Origin: Odontocerum albicorne
Taxonomy: Eukaryota; Arthropoda; Insecta; Trichoptera; Odontoceridae
Assembly (NCBI GenBank): GCA_949825065.1
Contig: OX463846.1
Coordinates: 12,086,177 to 12,150,176, forward strand
Direction of reading: 5' to 3'
Length of the DNA stretch: 64,000 nt
In this document: positions 33,834-45,048 of the stretch, piece after piece
Layout of the letters: every line of letters begins with the position of its first letter
Numbering within the stretch: position 1 is the first letter of the stretch
Position numbers and translations under genes: made by a program
The notes under the pieces: model-generated
The model's input: the letters and a program-made list of their open reading frames with translations, nothing else
The model's database searches: none
Told to the model about the DNA's origin: nothing

Positions 33834-34130
33834 AGTAAACTTCTTTATTTCCATTACTACAACATTCTTCTGTATTTTCATTCTTATCATCCATATAACA
33901 ACATTCTTCTGTATACCTACATTATTTTGTCTTCCCATTCTTATAATCCAGATTGCAACATTCTTTTGTATTTCCATTCTTATCATCCATATAAGAGCAT
34001 TCATTTGGATATCAATTCCATCACCCATCCATATGAGAACATTCTTCTGTACATGCATTATTTTTTCTTCCCATTCATATCATCCATATTACAGCATTCT
34101 TCTGTATTTCCATTATTATCATCCATTTTG
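33834..34130. repeat. Degenerate tandem array, 'cattcttctgtattt' units
   Basis: CATTCTTCTGTATTTCCATT followed by 'cttatcatccatat' recurs about six times at irregular spacing (about 30-60 bp). A further block of the same repeat lies at 35240-35345, on the other side of the RT fragment. Confidence 0.75.
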
Positions 34131-34141
34131 GAAATCAAGTT

Positions 34142-34825
34142 TTCCCAATATACAAGAAAGGTGACAAAAGCGATATTTCAAATTATATACCGATTTGTAT
34201 ACAATCAACGATTAAATTATTCGAGAGTCTTATCTTAGACAAAATTGTTAATTCGATTCGCAGTAGTATTATCACTCAACAGCATGGATTTATTTCAGGT
34301 AGATCCACACTGACAAATCTACTCAAATATGAAAACTATATTTTCAATTCGTTGTCAAATGGAAAATAAGTGGGCTCAATTTACACAGATTTCAATAAAG
34401 CATTTGACATAGTATCACATAATATTCTATTAAGTAAACTAAAAACTTTAGGAATAGTCAGCCCACTCTTAGACTGGATCGAAAGTTCCATTAAAATTCG
34501 AATACTTACTGTCAAAATCGATGGTTGTCTTTCATATCCCTTTACAACTACAAGCGGTGTACCCCAAGGATCGCATCTAGGACCAATATTATTTTTCTTA
34601 TTCGTTAATGATATAGTTGACACACTTAGTGATGTAGAGATTTTACTTTTAGCTGATGATTTAAACATGTTCAAAGTCATGAACGAAACATTAAGGACAA
34701 CACTTTGCCTCCGGAGTTGTGTAACCCTGCATCAACATGTGGAAGGTTTCGATTCTGCAAAGCAACTTGCATCTCGTTCTACAAGTGAGCCCATGTGTTT
34801 TCTATATTTGAAGATCTATCCATAA
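34142..34825 (+). pseudogene. Jockey/CR1-type reverse transcriptase fragment
   Basis: One reading frame from 34142 shows ordered RT motifs: FPIYKKGDKSDISNY, then QHGFISGRSTLTNLL, DFNKAFD (motif A, with the first catalytic Asp), SGVPQGSHLGPILFFLFVND (motif B region) and LLADD (motif C, usually YADD; here Leu replaces Tyr). One in-frame TAA interrupts it at 34367-34369. After about 34690 the RT pattern is lost although the frame stays open to 34825, so the copy is truncated or joined to other sequence there. The endonuclease domain and the 3' end are absent. Confidence 0.85.
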
Positions 34826-35238
34826 AATTCTCGAAAAATCCAATTCTTCTTGTTCTATGTAAGCGTTGTTCCACTAAAAACAAATCTAAGTTCTTTACAA
34901 CTGTAAAATAAGTCTTCGACAATTAAGTAAGTTTACTTGGTAAAATTCGGTAATATTTTGTGATATACATACATAAATTGATTTTAAATATACATATTGA
35001 TATTAAATCATTTTAAACAATGTCTTTGTCATTTATTATTACTACTGCTTTTTGTATCTCCATGTTAGTCTAAGACAAAGTTTTGTATTTTTTGTCAATA
35101 ATTTTAAGTACTTGTATAACTTGTCATAGCCTTTACAAATTATAGAAAACATATTATAGAAAACATTCTAAACAACAGCGTGTTCATTTGTATATAAATG
35201 ACACTGTTGTGTCGTTAATTAAAAAAATAAATATTACA
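34826..35238. other. Flank of the RT fragment, dispersed repeat pieces
   Basis: CCTTTACAAATTATAGAAAA followed by 'cattctaa..aacagcgt' at 35130-35180 recurs at 36188-36225. The block 35178-35219 is inverted at 28349-28390. No gene seen. Confidence 0.4.
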
Positions 35239-35239
35239 T

Positions 35240-35345
35240 CATTCTTATGTATTTCAATTCAATCATTCACACAACAACATTCTTCTGTATACCTGTATTA
35301 TTTTGTCTTCTCATTCATATTACAGTATTCTTATGCATTTCCACA
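35240..35345. repeat. Second block of the 'cattcttctgtat' repeat
   Basis: ACAACATTCTTCTGTATACC then 'tattattttgtcttct' matches units at 33900-33935. It lies about 540 bp beyond the end of the RT fragment. Confidence 0.65.
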
Positions 35346-35959
35346 TTTAATTTTTTTAACATATTTCTCGGGTACAAAAGCATATATTTAAATTTCAAAT
35401 AAATATTTGAATCAACAATTAAAGTGTCATTAAAAAATTCACTGTGATATTTTCGTGTTTAGTAAATTTTAGAGATTTTTGTTTCTACTGTTTTATTTTT
35501 TTCTGTTGAAAGTTACATTTTCATTTTACCCAAAATCTCTGGATAGTTAAATAAAATTTAATATTTCTTAGTTCGGTGCCCTCACTCGCCTTACCATTAT
35601 TGAATTCCTCGTAGAGTTTTTATTTAACACACGAATGTTTGCAGATCTCCACTCAAACAAACAAATCTAATTTGAATTTGATTACCGAAAGGTCTTGAAA
35701 CGCGTGGTGTTATTATCATTCGCTAGAAAAAAAAACTTCAATATGTTTTTCGACACGCGGCCCATTTCAGCAAACTGTCTGTTCACACATGAATAATCAT
35801 TTCAACCTTCCAGCAATGAGATTTACATGAAGCTTCTTGAAAGCGTAAACAAACAATTAAAACATTTGGTTTCCCATTCTCCATTATCCATTCTGGGCGG
35901 TTTAAACTTAAAACAACAGGAAATATCTCGTAGACGAATTGAATATGAGTCGATACATG

Positions 35960-36113
35960 AATGGTTGAATTAAAATAGGCACTAAGTGCCAAAAAAAAAA
36001 CAAAAAAAAATAAGTATGCAGTTTTATTATATATGACATACTTATATAACGAAACTGCATTCTTAGTTTTTTTTGTTTTTTTTATACTTAGTGCCTATTT
36101 TAATTCAACCATT
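35960..36113. mobile_element. Foldback (long inverted repeat) element, 154 bp
   Basis: Left arm AATGGTTGAATTAAAATAGG... and right arm (its complement, ending CAACCATT at 36113) pair over about 70 bp each with few mismatches and almost no spacer. It is flanked by TACATG at 35954-35959 and 36114-36119, an apparent 6-bp target duplication. It has no coding capacity. Confidence 0.85.
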
Positions 36114-36516
36114 TACATGTATTGGTTTATTGTGTGTATGATGTTTTAGTTTAAAAAAGCACACAGAACACACAAAATTAGGAATTGCCTTTACAAATTA
36201 TAGAAAACATTCTAACAGCAGCGTAATAGAGATACTGCTGTCAAGCATTGTAACAGGTGATGAAACATTATACTTTCAGTATGAGCCACTTACAAAAAGC
36301 CAGAGCTCGGAATGGAAGGATCCAACAATCTTCGAAACCGAAAAAGTGCTCCAAATCAAGACTGCTCCGAAATTTCAAAAAATTTGACTAATACTCTTAG
36401 ATCAATCTGATAATTTGAGCCTTCGTCGGATAAATTAAAAAATAATAAGACTTTGACTCTTAAATCACTTTTATAATTTAAAACTTTGTCAGGCAATTAT
36501 AAAAATAATTAATTCA

Positions 36517-36673
36517 GACCACTGTTATTATTTGAATAATAATCCTTAGATAACTTTTATTATTTGAACAATAATCCTTAGACCACTTTTATTATTTGAA
36601 CAATAATCCTTAGACCACTTTTATTATTTGAATAATAATCCTTAGACCACTCTTATTATTTGAATAATAATCA
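36517..36673. repeat. Tandem repeat, 32 bp x about 5
   Basis: TTATTATTTGAACAATAATC followed by 'cttagaccactt' recurs with an exact 32-bp period. TTTG is at 36531, 36563, 36595, 36627 and 36659. Confidence 0.9.
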
Positions 36674-36879
36674 ATGCAATAACGTAGATATTAAAAAAAA
36701 AATCTGAAAGTAAAACCAACTTAAAGTCCAATAATAGTTCTCGGGACCCAACGACGATGAACATTAGACCATTGCAAAATATTTTTTTTTATTTGTGTAA
36801 TTATGAATACGAGTACGTATGTTATATATGTTACAAGTCATACATATGTATATAATTATGAATACTAATGAATACATTT

Positions 36880-37420
36880 TTTCAGATAATGGAATAGTTA
36901 ATAGGGACATCAAACGTAGTCTAGCGATAGGAAACAAAGTTAACGGGGTACTGAAACAAATATACTCGAACCGTATGGAATCAAAATTTGTTCAGATGAT
37001 AATTCACACGATTATTTTAGTACCAAATTTGATGTGTGGGAGTGAAACATGGAAAATAGTTGTATGATGTACAATAATTAGTGACGAATGTCAACTTAAT
37101 GCTGATGTGTTGGTGAAGATGAAGAAGAACGTTCTTAGATGGCTTAGGCATTAAAAAAATAATGAAAAATGATTAATAAAATAAATATATTTACATATAA
37201 ATACACGAGGGAAGCACGTATTAGAGGAAGAGCAAGAAAAGTATGAATCTTGTGAATTATATTTTGAAATAAGAAAACTTAGATAGTCAGATACATCGTA
37301 CGAGTTGTATGAGGTGTATGGATGTGACAGAGGAGAGGAATATGTGTCTAGATAGGAAGGTTTGACACTCTGTTTTCTCTGCCAACCCTGACAAAGAAAA
37401 GGTGGTGTTTTTTGTAATAT
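36880..37420 (+). repeat. LINE-A copy, post-RT region to 3' end
   Basis: Encodes RDIKRSLAIGNKVNGVLKQI, then IILVPNLMCGSETWKIV (the conserved GSETW block), then broken frames with GRARK and the 3' end 'ctagataggaaggtttgaca' to 'ctctgccaacc'. It is truncated at the 5' side and interrupted by stops. A further LINE-like segment (IRNIEIRR) follows at 37640-37800. Confidence 0.75.
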
Positions 37421-37962
37421 TTATATTTTGTTATAAATGAAATTCACTACAGTTAGGTTTTACTAATATTGTTATAAGGTACGTTGTTCCGTTGATAAAT
37501 ATATAATATAAATCTATACAAAAAGTACCAGAACATTTCATATCGTACTCGAAAGTATTATATGGGGGAGAATATAAACGCCCACTTTAATCAGTCCGAA
37601 CATCTAGTCCTGAGAGTATCAAAAAAGAAAGTTTTGCTATGTATAACTGGTAATACACTCAGAGACTGAATAAGAAATATAGAAATAAGAAGAATGTGTG
37701 AAACCGAAGATATGGCAAGGTGGAAAAACAGAACATACGTTATTACGTTATTGACCACGTAAAAAAATGGATGATACCCGGATTTCTCATCTAGTTTCTC
37801 ATGATTTCCTGAGAAACGCTGACCACCCTAAGACTCCCTGAGAAATGGAGGAAGCTCTGACATCCCAAAAATTATGCTGAAAAAACAAATCAAGAATCTA
37901 CTGCAAAAAAAGCCTTTATCCAAATAAATTGATTAAAGAAACATCAAAACATCATTTCTCAG

Positions 37963-37993
37963 TTGGGTTAGGTTAGGTTAGGTTTAGGTTAGG
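37963..37993 (+). repeat. Short interstitial TTAGG tract
   Basis: GGGTTAGGTTAGGTTAGGTT continuing 'taggttagg' makes about five imperfect units of TTAGG, the insect telomere repeat. It abuts the 3' terminus of a minus-strand LINE-A copy. Confidence 0.7.
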
Positions 37994-38132
37994 CAGAAAG
38001 GACAGAGCGACAGTCTTAACTATCTCGACACATATCTTTCCACATCCATACATCTTCTCATATAGTTATTTTTGTCTCTCTTCCTCCTTACCTTTCTTTC
38101 TATCAAAATTACATTACTTTGATTCAACCATA

Positions 38133-38396
38133 TGTGTTCGATGAGTCCTCCGCTTCATTGGTCATATTGTTCGTGGCTAATAAGATAGTTTACTGGGAGT
38201 TTTGTGGTTACTGCAGGGAAGACGCACAAGAGGAAGAATCCCAATGCGTTGGACTGATCAAGTGAGAGACGCAACTGGACTACCCTTAACAACTGCCCTT
38301 CGAGCAACGGAGTGCAGGGATCGATGAAAAGTAGTCGTTGGAGGATATCATGGGAGTCACGATGCTTAGTCATGAACTACACGACAGGATGCATGG
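38133..38396 (+). mobile_element. 5'-truncated LINE insertion with 10-bp target duplication
   Basis: The plus strand encodes a LINE tail, GRRTRGRIPMRWTDQVRDAT then GLPLTTALRATECRDR and a stop. It is flanked by TTCAACCATA at 38123-38132 and 38397-38406. The 264-bp size and the duplication fit target-primed reverse transcription of a truncated copy. It sits in reverse orientation inside LINE-A. Confidence 0.8.
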
Positions 38397-38582
38397 TTCA
38401 ACCATACTTTTCATTGTCATCTCCAACCAAGGCATCCACTCATGCGTACATTAGTCATTGATTTAGTCAGTCCTTCATCGCCCATCCATACCCACAGCAT
38501 GTACAAACTATCTCAATGTGCCTTTTTCACACATCAGTTAACAGTTCACATTCATCTTCAATAATCATTTCATACTCTATAT

Positions 38583-39055
38583 CATACGTGGGCAAATGCG
38601 GCTCCGAGAGCCGCATGCGGCTCTTCGTTGGGTTAAGTGCGGCTCCCAATGTCTCTTATAAAAACATAGATACTTTCTTTCCCCATTATACATGTATTTT
38701 CGCGATTTTCCTTTCTAAACATTGTAAGTGACAAGATGCGCATGTATGAATGCAACTGTCAAAGACGCAAGTATTGGTGTATACGTGTGTGCTGTGATTT
38801 CAATGTGTAGGGTGCGCGCGCATCTCCTGCCTCTTTATGTGCGCAAACTACGCAAACAGTATTCTGCGCAATTTTTTTATTTTCTTATATGTGTATTTTT
38901 TTAACTTTATTTAGCAATTAAGATTTGTGTAGAATATGTAATAAATTTGAATTTGTGTATTTAATACTACGTAAGAACGTGAATATGATGTGGCTCTTTA
39001 TATATATGAAAATTCAGAATGTGGCTCTCGTTGACCTTGTGTATGCCCACCCCTG
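38583..39055. mobile_element. hAT-type non-autonomous element, 473 bp
   Basis: The left end is CATACGTGGGCAAATGCGGC. The right end is the complement of CAGGGGTGGGCATACACAAG. Both fit the CAGGGGTGGGCA ends of hAT elements, although the left one has changed. The 8-bp flanks CTCTATAT (38575-38582) and CCCTATAT (39056-39063) differ at one base. The left arm carries a GC-rich palindrome (GCGGCTCCGAGAGCCGC). No transposase frame. Confidence 0.85.
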
Positions 39056-39623
39056 CCCTATATACTGACACACCACAAATTATTTCCAGTGCACCCATTT
39101 CAATCGTATTTACATCGTATCTTTTAACCTTTCTCCACGTTTATGTTTCACTCCCTTACACCAATTAATAGAGCACTTTTGTTAAGCGTATCGTTAGCAA
39201 ACCTTGGTATTACTTGATTTACCTGTAAATGTATTTAAGTGCTCCAATGACTTTGTTTCCTATTACAACTCGTCATCCAATATTTCATTCCACCTTTCTG
39301 TCCTCTGAAAACATACTTTCCAAATAGCAGAATTCTTCATATTGTACTAACCATAATATACATTGTTCACCCAAATATCACATTTACTTTTTCGTTTACC
39401 TTTCTCTATTACTATTTCTTTGGATTTCACAACATTAATTTTCATGTATTTTTCTTCACATTTCACGCACAATTCGCTGTCTGCCAGATGTTTTTTTTTG
39501 CTGCTTTTATTTTTAAAATAAATTGTGATGTTTTACTGTTTGGGTGTTCCTGAAGCTTAGTACAATATTCCATTATAGATTGTCTATGTGTTGATTGGTT
39601 AATCGATAACAGTGTATTTTTTG

Positions 39624-39690
39624 TCATTCAAACGTATTTATTTTGTTCATTGCACTTGCAATAAAAAAATAAATACGTTTAAATAACAAA
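39624..39690. repeat. Hairpin of about 67 nt
   Basis: GTCATTCAAACGTATTTATT (39624-) pairs with 'aataaatacgtttaaataac' (-39690) across a spacer of about 20 nt, with two or three mismatches. Confidence 0.6.
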
Positions 39691-39750
39691 AAAAAAACAT
39701 AATAAATTGATAATCATAGTATAAATAGGCCAAAGCCCGTACGGTTGTCG

Positions 39751-40020
39751 TTCGAAACAGATTGAAATTATACTGAACGAACCGGTGTAAAAGGGGACGA
39801 TGCCAATTTATTTTGAATTGTAATTCATTCAATAATTCATTTACTTCCTATTATATTGAACCTTATAATTACTTGTGTTTACTACTTCGAAACAGATTAA
39901 AATTATACTGAACGAACCGGTGTAAAAGGGGACGATGCCAATTTATTTTGAATTGTAATTCATTAAAAAATTCATTTATTTCCTATTATATTGAACCTTA
40001 TAATTACTTGTGTTTATTTA
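39751..40020. repeat. Tandem duplication of 135 bp
   Basis: 39751-39885 and 39886-40020 are direct copies beginning TTCGAAACAGATTGAAATTA, with only about six differences visible. The duplication is therefore recent. Confidence 0.93.
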
Positions 40021-40489
40021 TCTTATGCTCTTTTTTTGAATGCAGATAATTATATGTGGCTTTTTCAAGATGTCGGAAACGCAAAAACATTAAAGTCAAT
40101 ATATCTGAAACAAGTCTTCAAGGAAAACTTTATCAACAATTTAAATTGAACAACAGTAATGTTTATACACAAAACATCACATCGTGTATAAAGAGATTTT
40201 TGAGAATTAAATAATTCATCAATCAAGATGTACCTTTTTTATTTTAAACTTTAAACATTAATGAACCCAAAAAACTTTAAGCTGATCTTGCTCCATTCGG
40301 TATTTCAAAAATGTATAATTTGTTTTACTTCCGTGAATATTTCACGGGTTGCAACTAGTAATCTTTATTTTTGGTTAACGTTCGTTTTCTTGAGTAATAA
40401 CATATTTCAATAGGATCAATCTTTGTCGACCTTGAAGTGGGTGTATATATGGGTGGCATGTGCAGCTTTAGGAAGCAACTACAGACAAT

Positions 40490-40885
40490 AATTTTTGGAA
40501 ATCTTATCAACATTTATGATTATATGAGTTTATGAACACTACACACATACACTACACTCCACATAAAAAGCCGAATGTGTTACTATCATATATCGAATTA
40601 TCTACATTTGTTTTGTACTTCGTCTTCCCTTGGTAAGTTTTCTGCGGCTTTCTTACCAAATTTGTTTTTAACATATGCAGATACGGGGAAGTTTCTAATT
40701 CAATATTTCTAATCCAATATAATCCAAATTTCTAATTCAGCTTCCTATCCTTACATTCAATTTCTAATCTGTCAATAATAGTGAGTTTGAATCCCGAGTT
40801 AGAGAGCACCCTTAAGAAGAACCTAGTCACTAAACAGCGCTATAGAAATCGTCCTTCTTTTATTATTATTATTATTAATTCAATG
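40490..40885 (+). repeat. Repeat-Y/SINE-2 copy with ATT tail
   Basis: Blocks 'tatcaacatttatgattata', 'tgttactatcatatatcgaa', 'cttcgtcttcccttggtaag' and 'catatgcagatacggggaag' are followed by a B-box-like 'gagtttgaatcccgag' (40783-40798). It ends 'aaacagcgctatagaaatcg' with an ATT repeat (40861-40878). It shares its order with 58840-59075 (+), 11515-11765 (-) and 63740-64000 (-). Confidence 0.7.
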
Positions 40886-40972
40886 ATCAAAAACAGTTCA
40901 ATGACAAAAACACGTTGAAAATTTTAAACGACATACGTACATACACACCATCACGCTATTTCTTTGCCTGGA

Positions 40973-41480
40973 CAGGCAGAAAGGACAGAACGGCATACTT
41001 TTCTAACTCGACACATATCCTTAGCATCTTCTACATACCTACACCATATCGTACAGCCTCTACGATTTCTCTGACTTTCTACTTTTTTTCTTTCAGAATA
41101 TCACACCAACCATAGTTTCCTTTGTATTCATCTCATACACTTTCCACTCACATATGTACTGTATATCTGTTTTGTTAGTATTTCTTCATTCATTCGTTCT
41201 ACATGATCAAACCATCTCAACGTACTCTTATCAATTAACACATCCACCTTATTAAGTACACATTCATCCCTTATCACTTCATTGCGTATTCTGTAAAACA
41301 TTGACATTCCATGTATTTTTCTCAATGCACGCATCTATACAGCATTTATTCAGCTCATTTCAGTCGTGTTTGCGCCCCCTAGTTTCACTTTCATAAATTT
41401 CAAGCGACGAAACGATAAAATTCTATGTATTACACATTGAACAATCCCTTAACACGCCCCTGTTCCATTATGTTATATAA
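40973..41480 (-). repeat. LINE-A copy, minus strand
   Basis: The minus strand encodes MRALRKIHGMSMFYRIRNEV then IRDECVLNKVDVLIDKSTLR and WFDHVERMNEE, the conserved post-RT block of LINE-A. It is open from 41334 to 41128, and the 3' terminus is at 40973. It is 5'-truncated. Confidence 0.8.
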
Positions 41481-41959
41481 ATTCTCCATAATTCCAAATA
41501 TTCAAGGAATGCCGAGTTACTGAGCTCAAAGAGTATCACAGGATTGTGATTAAGTTAATACAGCTTCTCTTTTGAACATCTCCCTGTCATGCTAGTTGGC
41601 TTATCAGCATTCTGACTGTCATGAGAGTAACATATTATCATAAAATGTTATTTAAAACCTAGCGACAGAACTTCTCTTCGTGATATGAGAACGTAAACGC
41701 GTTATGAATACGATTTTAAGATATGTATAAGTATGTATGTATTTGTTATAAAAATAATAAAAGAATAAACAAAAATCAATAAGGTAGCTTTTAGCGTTAT
41801 ATTGTTGCAGAAAGTATTATATTTATCTAGACGAAATACATAATAAACACACAATATCAATAAAATATTACAGTTTTGAAATCTTGAAGCAATACTCGTA
41901 CTTGCGAGATTGTATCATATAAACAAAAGTTATTTTTAAACTAGTGAATATGGTGCAAA

Positions 41960-42260
41960 AATGAGGATTCAAAATAGTGAGTTGGTGCCCACCTTAATGT
42001 ATGGAAGTTAAACTTGGACTTGAAAGAAAAAGGCACATCCCTTTATTTAAAATACGACAATAAATACGTTTGTTTTTTTACCTTTGTTCACTTTTCAGTA
42101 AATGACGCTAAGCAGATTTCCTAACAATCGCTTGGGATGGGGAGATGTGAAATTGACACCACGAATCGAAAACTCACCAAATAATATTAAAAGGTTAAGA
42201 AAGAAAACACATAAAACCAGAGCTCACAGCTTTATGACACGAAAGGTAATTAATTAGCTT
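41960..42260 (+). repeat. LINE 'YGS-TWT' block and dispersed repeat Z, copy 1
   Basis: At 41980-42025 there is a decayed LINE block ('gtgcccaccttaatgtatgg', VPTLMYGS). From 42040 a segment aligns with 46520-46760: 'taagcagatttc', 'ttgggatggggagatgtgaa', 'caccaaataatattaaaagg' and 'tagcacat/cacagct'. The class of repeat Z is unknown. Confidence 0.55.
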
Positions 42261-42384
42261 AGCGATTTTTTCGGACATTGTTTATCCAAATTATTTAAGC
42301 GGTTTTTTTTAAATATCACACAACAAAATTTGTTGTTTTTTTCGGTGCTTGACGTTTTTTTACTGCCGTAAAGGAAAAAATGCG

Positions 42385-42640
42385 ACATAAGCTAAAAATA
42401 GATATGAACAATGTATGTCAGTTAACGATCTTGTGTGTCAAATATGGTTTAAAAAATCAGTGATGGTGATACACCACTCGAAGGTGATGTCCGCTCTGAA
42501 AGGCTGAATATTACGATTGACTAAATCAAGCCTTTGATCGAATATAACCAGCGTTCGATTGCTGAAATACTGAAAATATGGAAAACCACCGGCCACGAAC
42601 ATTTACTGCAATTGGGGGTTTGAATTTGACCTGAAAATAC
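42385..42640 (+). pseudogene. N-terminal relic of an irritans-type mariner transposase
   Basis: The plus strand reads ISDGDTPLEGDVRSERLNIT, then a stop, IKPLIEYNQR and, after a frame change, HEHLLQLG. This is the second helix-turn-helix region of irritans mariners (SGD-LED--RSGRP...LIE-NPRQ...H-HLL-LG). The catalytic half is missing. It is a separate copy from 20250-21010. Confidence 0.7.
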
Positions 42641-43259
42641 GAAATTACTTTCCAGACTATTATTTCAATTTCTTTCTTAGTAACAATGCTCTTCTCGACG
42701 ACGGGAGAGGGCAAGTTATTATCAAGGGTTTGTTTTCCTTCCTTTTCTTTCTTTTTGTTCTTTTCAAATGCCATTATCTGTGCTCAACCATTATTATATT
42801 CCTGTTCTTTGTGCTTACAGTGCGTAAAAAATGTTGTGAAAATAAGAATATTTCATTTTACAACTGATAATTATAATTATTAATGCGAAAATATGATTTT
42901 AAATTACATTGCACTTATGCAAGAGTACACGAGTGAAAATAATAAGAATATTAGATACATTATACACAACTATGAAATTCATCAAATATAAGACAACGCT
43001 CTACAAAACCGATTATGGCTGACAGTCTTTCTTAAACCCGATGTGTATTACTTACCGCCGGGTACTGTATGTACATATGTATATTTCTTATTTGGAAAAT
43101 TTGTTTGCGATGATCGTCTTTAGAATTCATCAGAATAAGATGACTTATTTAACGGTGTTTCGTTTTAATGTCATCTCAAGGGTGCATTGTATATGAATTT
43201 AAAATTGATAGATTATAAGCGTCTCTAAATCGAATCAAATATAGAAGGAATGTAAAAAA

Positions 43260-43755
43260 ATAGTTTTGTAAAATTTCAAATGTAACGGGGGTGTATGGAC
43301 GTGAAACGTAGGCTTGGAAAATACTGAAATAGGCTAAATGAATGCAAGCTCTGAGATGAATGTGTGGAGTGACAATGCATGACGGAATAAGAAATAAAAT
43401 GATTAGGGATGAATGTGAACTTAAAAATAATGTACTAAGTAGGATGAAGAATATCACTCTGAAATAATTTGGGCATGTAGAATGGATGAATGATGAACGA
43501 CTAATTAAACAAATATGTAGTAGAAATGTAAGTGGAAGACGTGGTAGAGGAAGACCAATGAAAAAGTATGGTTGGATCACGCGAATGATTATTTTGAAAG
43601 AAGGAAATGGAAAAATTAAAAGAAATCGAGAAAGTTGTATAAGAAGGGGGATGTAGAAGAGGCGAAAGGTGTGTGTCATGATAGGAAAGCCTGACGCTCT
43701 CTATTTTTACCTACCTCGATAGGAAAATGGCGTAATGGAAGATATGTTAAACGAT
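43260..43755 (+). repeat. LINE-A copy, best-preserved 3' half
   Basis: The plus strand carries MQALR*MCGVTMHDGIRNKM then IRDECELKNNVLSRMKNITL, FGHVEWMNDERLIKQICSRN and VSGRRGRGRPMKKYGW, with a few stops. It ends with 'gtcatgataggaaagcctga' to 'aggaaaatggcgtaatgg'. It defines the family used for the other LINE-A calls. The open frame on the minus strand (43679-43176) is its shadow. Confidence 0.8.
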
Positions 43756-43759
43756 TAAC

Positions 43760-45040
43760 TGTGCAATTCAAGAGGAGTATTTGTTTTAATAAATCATATA
43801 ATTCATTACAGAAAACTATATCAAATTACATCATACTTAGTGTATACCGACTTCACATAGGTCTTAATTGGACTTACATTCGTAATCTCAGAATGCTTAG
43901 TCCGTTTCTGAAAATGTTTTCAGTAAATAAGAGCGACAAAAACAGAGAATGGTGACAAAATTCACATCTAACATATAAACATAATAGCGGCCTCTTCAAC
44001 ACTTATATTACACCCAAAACCATTTTGATATAAATGGATATGTAATTCAAAGGAATTCTTTCACTTTCATAGAGAATTGAGTTACTTATATTATACGAGT
44101 ATAATAATAAAGGTAGTTGAAGGGGGAAAATAGACATCCTTTAGTAACGAGATCACTGTAATATTATATGTCTAACTTAATATACGTTTTTATTTAAACT
44201 TAACTATTTTTTCTTTTGCTTACAACAATCAAAAGCTATTTTAATTTTGAAAAGAGGGAAATGTGAAAATTATTAGAAAAAGAAGAAGATATGTGTCCAA
44301 GATACATTAATTTTAGAGTTAATGTTTAATACGTTACGTCAGTTTTGATAAAAAAAAACAGTTTTCTCTATTCTTGGTTTTTCTATGGATATATTGATCA
44401 CTGCAATGGTTTGAATCATTTACTTGACTTTCAAAATTATGACGATGAAAGGGGAAAGAATCAGAGAAGAGAGTGCAAAAGGAGGTGCAAGACCAGGGAT
44501 GAAAAAAAATTTTTTAAAGGGTTTCTTTAATTTTTCCCCACCATTTTGGCATCAGAACATATTTTAAATCGATTATTTTTGGCTTTCGCTCACACTTCGG
44601 ACATGGAAACTATAGTCGAGATAACTTGAAACAATGAAATTAGTACGTTTATTGATAGTTTTAGAACTATACTAATACTTACTGATTTTAGTATATTTCA
44701 TGACTGAGAGGCATTCATTGTTTATTTTGTTTTAGTTTAAAATATATTTTACCCATGTGAACAAAATTATAAAAGGAATATTATGAATTATGATATTTAC
44801 AAAAAAAACATTATACACTGAAATGCATGAACAGGCAGAACAGACTTTGGTAGTTGGGCTCCACCTTATCGTAAACGACACTTAGTTTACAATTTGTGTA
44901 AGGGGGTGCCATTTTATATATCAACCCCTGGCGTAAAAGAACCTTGCTACACTACTGTTTCAAAATACTTATTTTCCTTATTCTGACTTAAAAGCATTTT
45001 TGCCAACGATAAAAAATAATCTCGTGGGCTTAATGAATTA
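43760..45040. other. Intergenic, nothing recognised
   Basis: AT-rich; open frames are short and without domains. Confidence 0.35.
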
Positions 45041-45048
45041 TGAAAAGC

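Larger units (their letters stand above)
37994..39480 (-). repeat. LINE-A copy, minus strand, with two nested insertions
   Basis: The 3' end is at 37994 (GGCAGAAAGGACAGAGCGAC read on plus). The copy continues at 38397-38582 and again from 39064 to about 39480, matching the order seen at 40973-41480. It is interrupted at 38133-38396 by a plus-strand LINE fragment and at 38583-39055 by a hAT-type element. Confidence 0.75.

Noticed and set aside
33804..34058. 84-aa repetitive protein on the minus strand
   Set aside because: Translation of the degenerate tandem array; the pattern comes from the repeat, not from coding selection.
37963..37993. Telomere
   Set aside because: Only about five imperfect TTAGG units, with repeat-rich DNA on both sides.
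43176..43679. 167-aa hydrophobic protein on the minus strand
   Set aside because: Antisense of the LINE-A copy at 43260-43755; the same shadow appears at 9986-10339 and 53620-53889.
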